A stretch of 64,000 nucleotides of DNA. Source: SG8-30 sp963695085. GTDB taxonomy: Bacteria; Pseudomonadota; Gammaproteobacteria; Steroidobacterales; Steroidobacteraceae. The notes under the pieces were generated by a model that ran no database searches, was not told where the DNA came from, and saw only the letters and a list, made by a program, of their open reading frames with translations. Below are positions 54,343-62,218 of this stretch, one piece after another (position 1 is the first letter of the stretch; the number at the start of each line of letters is the position of its first letter). The DNA lies in NCBI GenBank assembly GCA_963695085.1, contig CAVOFV010000006.1, positions 62,001-126,000 on the forward strand, given 5' to 3'. A program made the translations under genes and the position numbers.

Positions 54343-55167
54343 ATGAGCATCGAGACTGACGCCAGGCCGGTCGTGGCCTCCATCGAGGACGTGCAGGGGC
54401 GCGCCGACACGCGGCGGATCCCGGTCAACAAGGTGGGCATCAAGGACGTGTTCCACCCGGTGCGGGTACAGGACCGCTCGGGCGAGGACCAGCACACCGT
54501 CGCCAGCTTCAACATGTACGTGTCGCTGCCGCATGACTTCAAGGGCACGCACATGTCGCGCTTCGTCGAGGTGCTGCACCGGCACGAGCGCGAGATCACG
54601 GTCGACTCGTTCCGCGCGATGCTCGCAGAGATGACCGAGTACCTCGACTCGGAAGCCGGCCACATCGAGATGTCCTTCCCGTACTTCGTGACCAAGCGCG
54701 CGCCGGTCACCGGCGTCGAGAGCATGATGAACTACCGCGCCTGCCTGGTCGGCGAATTCCAGCACGGCCGGACGGAGATGTGGCTCAAGGTCACGGTGCC
54801 GGTCACTTCGCTGTGCCCGTGTTCGAAGGGCATCAGCGACTACGGCGCGCACAACCAGCGGTCACACGTGACGATCAATGCGCGGCTCAACAGCCACGTG
54901 TGGCTCGAGGAACTGATCGAGGTCGCCGAGCAGGAAGCGTCATGCGAGCTGTACGGCATCCTCAAGCGGCCGGACGAGAAGTACGTGACCGAGCGGGCCT
55001 ACGACAATCCGAAATTCGTCGAGGACATCGTGCGCGACGTCGCGATGCGCCTCAATGAGGACGGCCGGATCGACGGTTACACGGTGGAAGCCGAGAACTT
55101 CGAGTCGATCCACAACCACTCGGCATATGCGCTGGTGGAGAAGGACAAGGTGGCCCGTAAGCGGTAA
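54343..55167 (+). CDS. folE2: GTP cyclohydrolase FolE2 (type IB)
   Basis: FolE2 makes dihydroneopterin triphosphate from GTP for folate or queuosine synthesis and can work with metals other than zinc. The 274-residue tunnelling-fold protein has the active-site Cys in TSLCPCSKGISDYGAHNQRS and the Glu/His region ASCELYGILKRPDEK. The ATG at 54343 follows GGGAAG. It lies downstream of dxs; the xseB-ispA-dxs-folE2 order occurs in other gammaproteobacteria. It converges with a kinase gene. Confidence 0.95.
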   Translation: MSIETDARPVVASIEDVQGRADTRRIPVNKVGIKDVFHPVRVQDRSGEDQHTVASFNMYVSLPHDFKGTHMSRFVEVLHRHEREITVDSFRAMLAEMTEYLDSEAGHIEMSFPYFVTKRAPVTGVESMMNYRACLVGEFQHGRTEMWLKVTVPVTSLCPCSKGISDYGAHNQRSHVTINARLNSHVWLEELIEVAEQEASCELYGILKRPDEKYVTERAYDNPKFVEDIVRDVAMRLNEDGRIDGYTVEAENFESIHNHSAYALVEKDKVARKR

Positions 55168-55220
55168 CGGGCCGCAGGCCGGCGACGGATGGCTCAGCGC
55201 CCGCGCATCACCCTGCTCCG

Positions 55221-56537
55221 CTAGTCGCCAGCCGCCGCATCCACATTGCCGCCCTGCAGGCGGCCGATCAGGGATTTCAGGAAGACCTTGTTGAACCGCA
55301 GCTGGCAGGCCGCCGAGGCCTGCTCCAGCAGCGTGGCGCTGACCCGCAGGATGGTCACGTCGGATTCGGCAACGATGCTTGCCTGGGGCTTGGCGCCCGT
55401 GACGTAACCCGTTTCACCGAAGCAGCTGCCGTACTCGAGCCGGCCGATCGCCGTGCCATTGCGCTCGACCCGGCAGTTCCCGGCCACGATCACGTAGAAG
55501 CGGTCGTCGACCGCGCCTTCCTTGACGATCTCCTCATCGGGTCCGTACTCGTGCCAGGTGGCTGAGTGCAGGACTTCCAGGATCTCGGTCGCGGAGAAGT
55601 CATGGAAGAAGCTGAGCCTGCGCAGCTGGCTCAGGCGCTCCTGGCGGTCCAGCGTGTCCGTTTGCGCACGCAGTTGGGAATGCACGTGCGACAGCGCGGC
55701 GGCAAACTCCATGCCGCTCTTGAACCGCCGCTCCGGGTCCTTGTGCATGGCGGTCGCGATGACATCCTCCAGCTCCGGCGGGATACCGCGGCGCAGGGTG
55801 TGCACGGGCGCCGGCGTCGCATACACGATCTGGTGCAGCAGCTTGGACAGCGTCCCGGCGCGGAACGGCCGGTAGCCGGTCAGCAGCTCGTACATGACCG
55901 CGCCCAGCGCGTAGATGTCGCAGCGGTTGGTGATGTCCAGCGACTGCACCTGCTCGGGCGACAGGTAGCTCGGGCTGCCGGCGATGCCCTCGATACGCGA
56001 GAAATCCGCTTCCGCAAGGATCGCTATCCCGAAGTCGATGATGCGCACGTCGCTGTCCGTGGTCAGCATCAGGTTGCTCGGCTTGATGTCGCGGTGGATC
56101 ACGCCGCGCGAATGCGCGTAGTGCAGCGCCTTGGCGCACTTGAACATCATCCCGATCACGTCGTCGACCGGCAGCAGGTTGTCAGGACGCGTGTAGGCCG
56201 CCAGCGTGCGCGCGCCGTGCACGAACTCGGTCACGATGTAGTAGAGACCGCCCTCCTCGCCCGCATCGTAGATCGGCATGAGGTTGGGGTGCTGCAGCAT
56301 GCCCACCATGTGGGCTTCCGACAGGAACATCTTGCGCGTCACGCGGGCGCGGCTCTCGTCGTCGTCCGGGCCCGCCCGGTACACCTTGATCGCGATGTCG
56401 CGACCGAAGTACGGATCGTGCGAAAGGTAGATGGTGCCCGACGAGCCGCGACCGACCTCGCGGATGATGTCGTACTTGCCGATCCGCTCGAGGGGCGGCG
56501 GTGTTGGCGGCGACTTTGGCAGTCGCAGGATCTTCAT
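55221..56537 (-). CDS. Ser/Thr protein kinase with C-terminal cyclic nucleotide-binding-like domain
   Basis: The 438-residue soluble protein has a complete Hanks kinase (about 20-285): glycine loop VGRGSSGTIYL, Lys51 in IAIKVY, HRDIKPSN (Asp150), DFG (Asp168) and SPE. A short helical linker precedes a cNMP-binding-fold domain (about 306-420). Its phosphate-binding cassette reads FGETGYVTGAKPQASIVA, with Gln385 where the cyclic-phosphate-binding Arg is normally found, so classic cAMP/cGMP binding is doubtful. The ATG at 56537 is preferred; GTG at 56558 would add seven residues. It is downstream of thiL by gene order but faces folE2. Confidence 0.9.
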   Translation of the reverse strand: MKILRLPKSPPTPPPLERIGKYDIIREVGRGSSGTIYLSHDPYFGRDIAIKVYRAGPDDDESRARVTRKMFLSEAHMVGMLQHPNLMPIYDAGEEGGLYYIVTEFVHGARTLAAYTRPDNLLPVDDVIGMMFKCAKALHYAHSRGVIHRDIKPSNLMLTTDSDVRIIDFGIAILAEADFSRIEGIAGSPSYLSPEQVQSLDITNRCDIYALGAVMYELLTGYRPFRAGTLSKLLHQIVYATPAPVHTLRRGIPPELEDVIATAMHKDPERRFKSGMEFAAALSHVHSQLRAQTDTLDRQERLSQLRRLSFFHDFSATEILEVLHSATWHEYGPDEEIVKEGAVDDRFYVIVAGNCRVERNGTAIGRLEYGSCFGETGYVTGAKPQASIVAESDVTILRVSATLLEQASAACQLRFNKVFLKSLIGRLQGGNVDAAAGD

Positions 56538-56651
56538 TGTCCCGGTCAAGGCAGGCACACCCTCTGGCCAGGGGCGGCACGCTGTCGCCCTCTTTTCGTG
56601 CGCACAGGGTATTCAGTCAAATAGGGCCACGACCGTGAACTGGATCGCGCT

Positions 56652-57629
56652 TCAACCGCGGCTGCGCGAGCGGGCCGGAAAGTGGTCGAAACCGTGACCC
56701 AGTTCCGCCGCGGCTGGCTCGCCGTCGATGCGCACGCCCGCGCCGCCGTCGATCGTGCCGATCCGCGTCAGGCCGACGCCGGCGCCGCGCACCAGCGGCG
56801 CACAATCGGTGCCCGGCGGCACCGTGAACAGCAATTCGTAGTCGTCGCCGCCGGCGAGCGCCAGCTGGCGGGCCCGTGGCGGATCAGCGGCACTGCGCAG
56901 TGCCGCGGAAAACGGCAGGCAGGTCGAGTCGAGGGACGCGCCGACACCGCTCGCCGAGCACAGCTTGCCGAGGTCCGCGGCCAGGCCATCCGACACGTCG
57001 ATGCAGGCGGTCGCGATGCCGCGCAGCACGAGGCCCAGGGCGACGCGCGGCTGGGGCCGGCGGAACCGTGCGATGAGCGGCGCCACGACGCGCGGCGGCG
57101 CATCGAGCGCACCGCTCAGCGCCGCGAGGCCTGCTGCCGCGTCACCTGGCGTGCCGCTGACCCACACCTCGTTGCCGGCCGTTGCGCCGGAGCGCCGCAG
57201 CGCCTGGCCCGCCGGCACGAAGCCCACGATCGTCACCGTCGCCGACAGCGGCCCGCGACTCGTGTCGCCGCCGACGATCGCCGTGCCGTGTACGCGTGCC
57301 AGTTCGTGCAGACCGCGTGTGAAGCCTTGCAGCCACTCCTCGCTGGCCCGTGGCAGCGTCAGCGCCAGCAGCGCCCAGGCCGGTTCCGCGCCCATGGCGG
57401 CCATGTCGCTCAGGTTGACGGCGAGCGCGCGGTAACCGATGTCCTCGGCGGACAGCTCGGCGGGAAAGTGCACGCCTTCGACGATCGTGTCCGCCGCCCA
57501 GGCGAGTTCCAGCCCGGGCGGCGGGCGCAACAGCGCGGCGTCGTCACCGACTCCCAGCACCACGTCATCGCGCCGTGCGCCGAGCCGGCTCAGGTACTTT
57601 TCGATCAGCTCGAATTCACCGAGTGGCAT
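56652..57629 (-). CDS. thiL: Thiamine-monophosphate kinase
   Basis: ThiL phosphorylates thiamine monophosphate to the active diphosphate. The 325-residue PurM-like protein has GEFELIEKYLSR, GVGDDAALL, ADTIVEGVHF, AVNLSDMAAMGAEP, GGDTSRG and CIDVSDGLAADL. It is 27 nt downstream of nusB, the canonical nusB-thiL pairing. Many relatives have pgpA next; here a protein kinase gene follows across a 93-nt gap. Confidence 0.96.
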   Translation of the reverse strand: MPLGEFELIEKYLSRLGARRDDVVLGVGDDAALLRPPPGLELAWAADTIVEGVHFPAELSAEDIGYRALAVNLSDMAAMGAEPAWALLALTLPRASEEWLQGFTRGLHELARVHGTAIVGGDTSRGPLSATVTIVGFVPAGQALRRSGATAGNEVWVSGTPGDAAAGLAALSGALDAPPRVVAPLIARFRRPQPRVALGLVLRGIATACIDVSDGLAADLGKLCSASGVGASLDSTCLPFSAALRSAADPPRARQLALAGGDDYELLFTVPPGTDCAPLVRGAGVGLTRIGTIDGGAGVRIDGEPAAAELGHGFDHFPARSRSRG

Positions 57630-57656
57630 GTGCGGCGGGCGGGCCCGGTCGCGCCG

Positions 57657-58103
57657 TCAGGCGGCGCCGCGCTCTGGCGCGCGGTGCACCATGGAGGCGC
57701 GGTCGAGCACGGCGTTGACGAACTTGTGGCCGTCGGTCGCGCCGAATCGCTTGGCCAGTTCCACGGATTCGTTCAGGACGACGCGGTAGGGAACGTCCGG
57801 CCGGTGCAGCAGTTCCCACAGTCCCAGGTACAGGATCGCGTGTTCGACCGGGTCGATCTGCGCCAGCGCGACCTCGGAGTGCAGTGCGAGGTCGCGGTCG
57901 AGCGCCTCGCGCCCGGCGGTGACCTGCATCAGCGCATCCTTGAAGTAACCTTCATCGAGCGCGGCGAAGCCCTCGTCGCTGGAGAACTGGCCGTAGATGT
58001 CCTGCCACGGCTGCCCGGTCAGTTGCCACTGGTACAGCGCCTGCACCGCATGCCGCCGCGCGGCGCTGCGGGCCCGCGTCGCCGTGCGACCCGGCGCGGG
58101 CAT
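57657..58103 (-). CDS. nusB: Transcription antitermination factor NusB
   Basis: NusB binds boxA RNA with NusE (S10) in rRNA antitermination. The 148-residue all-helical protein has the family pattern RRHAVQALYQWQ, IDPVEHAILYLGLWELLHRPDVPYRVVLNESVELAKRFG and HKFVNAVLDR. It starts immediately after the ribH stop with no intergenic base, as in the standard ribH-nusB pair. Confidence 0.96.
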   Translation of the reverse strand: MPAPGRTATRARSAARRHAVQALYQWQLTGQPWQDIYGQFSSDEGFAALDEGYFKDALMQVTAGREALDRDLALHSEVALAQIDPVEHAILYLGLWELLHRPDVPYRVVLNESVELAKRFGATDGHKFVNAVLDRASMVHRAPERGAA

Positions 58104-58580
58104 TCAGCCCTCCAGTCGACGCAGCAGGTTGACCAGCTCGATCGCGGCCTGGGCAGCGTCGGCGCCCTTGTTGCCGGCCTTGCCGCCGGCCCGCTCCATG
58201 GCCTGCTCGGTGGTCTCCGTCGTCAGCACGCCAAACGCGACCGGCACGCCGGTTTCCTGCGCGACCCGCGCCAGCCCCGCTGCGCACTCGCCCGCCACGA
58301 GATCGAAGTGCGGCGTCTGCCCGCGGATCACAGCGCCGACCGCGATGATCGCGTCGTAGCGCCGGCTCAGCGCCAGCTTGCGGGCCACCACCGGCATGTC
58401 GAATGCGCCGGGCACGCGCACGACTTCCACCTGGTTGTCGCTCGCGCCGAGACGGCGCAGCGTGTCGAGCGCGCCGCGAACCAGCGGCTCGACCACGAAC
58501 TCGTTGAAGCGCGAGGCCAGCACGGCGAAGCGCAGGTCGCGTACCTGCAGGTCGCCTTCTATGACGCGTGGAATGTCCAT
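58104..58580 (-). CDS. ribH: 6,7-dimethyl-8-ribityllumazine synthase
   Basis: RibH condenses ribulose-derived DHBP with ribitylaminopyrimidinedione. The 158-residue protein has FAVLASRFNEFVVEPLVRGALDTL, VPGAFDMPVVARKLA, AVGAVIRGQTPHFD and FGVLTTETTEQAMERAG. The ATG at 58580 gives standard length; the frame is open upstream but inside the structured gap. It follows ribBX by 177 nt and abuts nusB. Confidence 0.96.
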   Translation of the reverse strand: MDIPRVIEGDLQVRDLRFAVLASRFNEFVVEPLVRGALDTLRRLGASDNQVEVVRVPGAFDMPVVARKLALSRRYDAIIAVGAVIRGQTPHFDLVAGECAAGLARVAQETGVPVAFGVLTTETTEQAMERAGGKAGNKGADAAQAAIELVNLLRRLEG

Positions 58581-58641
58581 CCGTGAAGTATAGCAAGCGG
58601 GGTGGCGGCAGCCGCGGCGGCGGCAGCGTCGTGCGGTCGGG

Positions 58642-58752
58642 CCGGGGTCGGCGAGCGAATCAAGACCGGCTGAGCGAGCGACCCCGGACCGGCCGCAGGC
58701 TGCCGGCATGACCGGGCTGGAGAGGTCAGACCCCGGATGGGGTCATTACCCC
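58642..58752. repeat. Cluster of overlapping inverted repeats between ribBX and ribH
   Basis: The 177-bp gap holds several dyads. CCGGGGTCG (58642-58650) pairs with CGACCCCGG (58679-58687), and GCGAGCG occurs directly repeated (58651-58657, 58674-58680). GACCCC (58729-58734) pairs with GGGGTC (58739-58744). GGGGT (58739-58743) also pairs with ACCCC (58748-58752). The last two hairpins are mutually exclusive. The sequence does not resemble the FMN riboswitch core. Confidence 0.6.
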
Positions 58753-58757
58753 GCGCG

Positions 58758-59867
58758 TCAGTCGACGTACTCGGTGACCTCGAGGCCGAACGCGGAAATG
58801 CCCAGCATGTGCTTGGGCGCGGACAGCACGCGCATGCGGGTCACGCCCAGGTCCTGCAGGATCTGCGCGCCGATGCCATAGGTGCGAAGCACCGCGCCGC
58901 CGTGCTGCCGGGAGCCCGCCGCGTGGCTGTCGCCCGCCTGCAGGGCGCGCACCGACTCCATGATGTCCCGCGCCGATTCCGGCTGGCGCAGGATCACGAC
59001 CACGCCGCTGTCCTCGGTGGCGATGCGCTGCATGACGGCACGCAATGACCAGCCGGCCGCCTCGTTCTTCACGCCGATGACGTCGCGCAGCGTGTCCTTG
59101 ATGTGCACGCGAACGAGTGGCGGAACAGGTCCGTCGAGCCGGCCGCGGACCAGCGCGACGTGCACCGTGCGGTGCACGTGGTCCTCGTACCAGCACATGC
59201 GGAACGAGCCGAACTCCGTTTCCACGTCCTGCTCGGACACGCGCTCCACGGAGCGCTCGTTGTGCAGCCGGTAACGGATCAGGTCGGCGATCGTCCCCAT
59301 CTTGAGGCCGTGCTCGCGCGCAAAGGCGGTGAGGTCGCCCAGCCGGGCCATGGTCCCGTCCTCGTTGAGGATCTCGACGATCACGGCCGCGGGCTCGCTG
59401 CCCGCGAGCCGCGCCAGGTCGCAACCCGCCTCGGTGTGCCCGGCGCGGGTCAGCACCCCGCCTGGCTGGGTCATCAGCGGGAAGATGTGCCCGGGCTGGC
59501 GCAGGTCCTCCGGCCGCGCCTCGTGCGCGACCGCCGCGCGCACCGTCTGGGCGCGATCGTGCGCGGAAATGCCGGTCGTGACGCCCTCGGCGGCTTCGAT
59601 GCTCACCGTGAAGTTGGTGCGGTGCACATGGTCAGTGCCGCTGACCATCAGCGGCAGGCGCAGTTGCCGGCAGCGCTCGCGGGTCAGGGTCAGGCAGATC
59701 AGGCCGCGCCCGTAGCGCGCCATGAAGTTGATGTCCTCGGGACGCACGAACTCGGCGACCATCACGAGGTCGCCCTCGTTCTCGCGCTCCTCGTCGTCCA
59801 TGACCACGACCATGCGGCCCTGGCGCAGGTCGTGCAGAAGCTCCTCGACGGTATTGAATTCCGACAT
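58758..59867 (-). CDS. ribB: 3,4-dihydroxy-2-butanone-4-phosphate synthase with degenerate GTP cyclohydrolase II domain (RibBX type)
   Basis: The 369-residue protein has an intact N-terminal RibB domain (about 1-205): DDEERENEGDLV, TGISAHDRAQT, HIFPLMTQPGGVLTRAGHTEA. The C-terminal RibA-like domain keeps the fold pattern and the LGVTRMRVLS segment. It lacks all three zinc Cys and the RQEGR motif of active GTP cyclohydrolase II, having VRVHIKDTLRDVIGVKNE and LRQPESARD instead. It should therefore supply DHBP only, and a separate ribA must exist elsewhere. The gene lies in ribD-ribE-ribBX-ribH order. Confidence 0.94.
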   Translation of the reverse strand: MSEFNTVEELLHDLRQGRMVVVMDDEERENEGDLVMVAEFVRPEDINFMARYGRGLICLTLTRERCRQLRLPLMVSGTDHVHRTNFTVSIEAAEGVTTGISAHDRAQTVRAAVAHEARPEDLRQPGHIFPLMTQPGGVLTRAGHTEAGCDLARLAGSEPAAVIVEILNEDGTMARLGDLTAFAREHGLKMGTIADLIRYRLHNERSVERVSEQDVETEFGSFRMCWYEDHVHRTVHVALVRGRLDGPVPPLVRVHIKDTLRDVIGVKNEAAGWSLRAVMQRIATEDSGVVVILRQPESARDIMESVRALQAGDSHAAGSRQHGGAVLRTYGIGAQILQDLGVTRMRVLSAPKHMLGISAFGLEVTEYVD

Positions 59868-59971
59868 CCGCAGCCTTCAGCCTTGACGGCGCGGCAAGCC
59901 CGCCGCGCATCAGCCCGTCATCTTACGATTGTTTGCGCCCGCCCTGCCATGCGGCCGCCGCCGCGCGCCGG

Positions 59972-60568
59972 TCAGTCGGGCCGCGACGCCAGCCGCTCGA
60001 CGTAGCGCGCGATCACGTCCACCTCCAGGTTGACGCAGGCGCCCGGCTGGAGCGCGCCCAGGGTCGTGACACCCAGCGTGTGGGGGATCAGGTTGACGCC
60101 GAAGCTGCCGGCCTCGACCTCGTTGACCGTCAGGCTCACGCCGTCCAGCGTCACCGAGCCCTTGCCCGCGATGTAACGGGCCAGCCCGGCGGGTATCTCG
60201 AAGCGGACCCGCCGCGAGCGCGCCTCCTCGTGCAGCCCGAGGACCCGCGCCACGGCGTCCACATGGCCCGTCACGTAGTGGCCGCCGAGCGGCTGCCCGG
60301 CGCGCAATGCCGGCTCGAGATTGACTGCAGCACCCGGCCGCAGCGTGCCGAGCGTCGTGCAGTCGAGCGTTTCGCGGGACACATCGGCGGCGAACGCGCC
60401 GGCCATGAGCCGCGTCGCCGTCAGGCACACGCCGCTGACGCAGAAGCTGTCGCCGACCGCCGCGCCGGCCAGGTCCAGACTGCCGGTGCCGAACACCAGT
60501 TCCACGTCGCCGCCGCGCGGATTGACCTGCCGGACGTCGCCCAGTGCCAGCACGATTCCCGTGAACAT
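59972..60568 (-). CDS. ribE: Riboflavin synthase subunit alpha
   Basis: The enzyme dismutates two lumazines to riboflavin. The 198-residue protein consists of two similar barrels, each with an ICLT/SLTV-type motif (CVSGVCLTAT near 44-53 and TLDGVSLTVN near 140-149), and begins MFTGIV. The ATG at 60568 follows TGAGG at about 8 nt; a GTG one codon upstream is an alternative. It is 10 nt downstream of ribD. Confidence 0.96.
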   Translation of the reverse strand: MFTGIVLALGDVRQVNPRGGDVELVFGTGSLDLAGAAVGDSFCVSGVCLTATRLMAGAFAADVSRETLDCTTLGTLRPGAAVNLEPALRAGQPLGGHYVTGHVDAVARVLGLHEEARSRRVRFEIPAGLARYIAGKGSVTLDGVSLTVNEVEAGSFGVNLIPHTLGVTTLGALQPGACVNLEVDVIARYVERLASRPD

Positions 60569-60578
60569 CACTTCGTCC

Positions 60579-61676
60579 TCACCCGCGCGTCGGGCGCAAC
60601 GTCAATCGCAGGTCCGCGCCGACGCGGCGGGCCTCGGCAAACTCCATCTGGCAGCGGTCGGCCATGGCCGGCAAGGTGCCCAGCATGGCCAGCGGGCGCG
60701 CACCTTCGCCCAGCAGGACCGGTGCGACGTAGGCCACCAGTTCGTCCACGAGCCGCGCGGCCAGCAGGCTGCCCGCCAGCCGCGCTCCGCACTCGACGTG
60801 CAGTTCGTTGACCTCGAGCGCGGCGAGGTGGCGCATCACGGCTGCCAGATCGAGACCCCCGGCACCCGGCGCCACCGCGACGATCGTCGCGCCGGCTGTG
60901 GTCAGCGCGGCGGCCCGCGCCGCGCCCGCGTCGAGCGTAAACAACAGCGCGCGGCCCGGCGGCTGGAGCAGGCGCGCCGTGGCCGGCGTGCGCAGCCGGC
61001 TGTCCAGTACCGAGCGCAGCGGCTGGCGCACCGCGCCCGGCAGCCGCACGTCGAGGCGCGGATCATCGGCCAGCACCGTTCCCGAACCGGTCAGCACGGC
61101 GGACGCCCGGGCGCGCAGCCGTTGCACGTCGGCGCGCGCCGCCTCGCCAGTGATCCACCGGCTCTCACCGCTGGCCAGCGCCGTGCGCCCGTCGAGGCTC
61201 GCCGCCAGCTTGAGGCGGACCCACGGCCGGCCCCGCTCCATGCGCGACATGAACCCGGCGTTCAGCTCGCGTGCGACAGCCTCCAGCAGCCCGCCCTGCA
61301 CCTCGACGCCGGCCGCTGCGAGCCGCGCCGCGCCGCCGCCGCTGACCTGCGGGTTGGGGTCGCGCGCCGCGTAGATCACCCGCCGCACGCCGGCTTCGAT
61401 CAGCGCCGCCGCGCAGGGCGGCGTGCGGCCGTGGTGGCTGCAGGGCTCGAGCGTCACGTAGGCGGTCGCACCGCGCGCCGCGCCACCGGCCGCCGCCAGG
61501 GCAACGGCTTCGGCATGCGGCCCGCCCGCCACCGCGTGCCAGCCTTCGCCCAGCACGCGCTCGCCCGACGCGATCACGCAGCCGACGCGCGGGTTGGGAT
61601 CGGTGCTGCCGAGCCCCCTGGCGGCCAGCTTCACGGCGCGCGCCATGTGCCGTGCGTCCAGTGTCGGGTCGCTCAC
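60579..61676 (-). CDS. ribD: Bifunctional riboflavin deaminase / 5-amino-6-(5-phosphoribosylamino)uracil reductase
   Basis: RibD catalyses the second and third steps of riboflavin synthesis. The 365-residue protein has an N-terminal zinc deaminase domain (His54-Ala-Glu56 and Cys79/Cys88 in PCSHHGRTPPC) and a C-terminal DHFR-like reductase domain from about 148 (VRLKLAASLDGRTAL). The GTG start overlaps the nrdR stop (GTGA), giving the conserved nrdR-ribD coupling. Confidence 0.96.
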   Translation of the reverse strand: MSDPTLDARHMARAVKLAARGLGSTDPNPRVGCVIASGERVLGEGWHAVAGGPHAEAVALAAAGGAARGATAYVTLEPCSHHGRTPPCAAALIEAGVRRVIYAARDPNPQVSGGGAARLAAAGVEVQGGLLEAVARELNAGFMSRMERGRPWVRLKLAASLDGRTALASGESRWITGEAARADVQRLRARASAVLTGSGTVLADDPRLDVRLPGAVRQPLRSVLDSRLRTPATARLLQPPGRALLFTLDAGAARAAALTTAGATIVAVAPGAGGLDLAAVMRHLAALEVNELHVECGARLAGSLLAARLVDELVAYVAPVLLGEGARPLAMLGTLPAMADRCQMEFAEARRVGADLRLTLRPTRG

Positions 61677-62197
61677 TTGCCGCCCTTCGGTTCGCGGCCG
61701 GTTCCGGGCAGCAGGGGCAGCTGGCCGGCCGCGGTTTCGCGCGCCGGCGACTCGTCCATGCGATCGATCTGCTCGCGGAAGGCGTCGACGTCGCGGAACC
61801 GATGGTAGACGGATGCGAATCGCACGTAGGCCACCGCGTCCAGTTGCTTGAGTTCCTCCATCACGAACTCGCCGATCGTCCGTGCCGCCACCTCGCGCTC
61901 GCCGAGGCCGCGCAGCCGGTGACAGATCCTCTCCACCGCCGCCTCGACATCCTCGCGGCCGACCGGCCTTTTTTCCAGTGATTTCAACATGCCGGCCCGC
62001 AATTTCGCCTCATTGAAGGGCTGGCGTGTCTGGTCGCTCTTCACCACCTGCGGCATCACCAGCTCCGCGGTTTCAAAAGTCGTGAAGCGCTCGCCGCACG
62101 ACAGGCACTCGCGGCGGCGGCGGATCTGGTGGCCGTCGCCGGCCAGCCGCGAGTCCGTCACCTTCGTGTCCGTGTGGGCGCAGAACGGGCAATGCAT
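61673..62197 (-). CDS. nrdR: Transcriptional repressor NrdR
   Basis: NrdR represses ribonucleotide reductase genes in response to ATP/dATP. The 174-residue protein has the N-terminal zinc ribbon (Cys3, Cys6, Cys31, Cys34), the RRRRECLSCGERFTTFE segment and the ATP-cone domain with VVKSDQTRQPFNEAKL. The C-terminus has a polar tail of about 20 residues beyond the usual end. It lies 21 nt downstream of glyA and is coupled to ribD. No NrdR box is evident inside the window. Confidence 0.96.
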   Translation of the reverse strand: MHCPFCAHTDTKVTDSRLAGDGHQIRRRRECLSCGERFTTFETAELVMPQVVKSDQTRQPFNEAKLRAGMLKSLEKRPVGREDVEAAVERICHRLRGLGEREVAARTIGEFVMEELKQLDAVAYVRFASVYHRFRDVDAFREQIDRMDESPARETAAGQLPLLPGTGREPKGGK

Positions 62198-62218
62198 GGC
62201 CGCCCCGCCGTGCCGGCG

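Noticed and set aside
58581..58757. FMN riboswitch before ribH
   Set aside because: The conserved FMN-riboswitch core segments are not present; the dyads have a different sequence.
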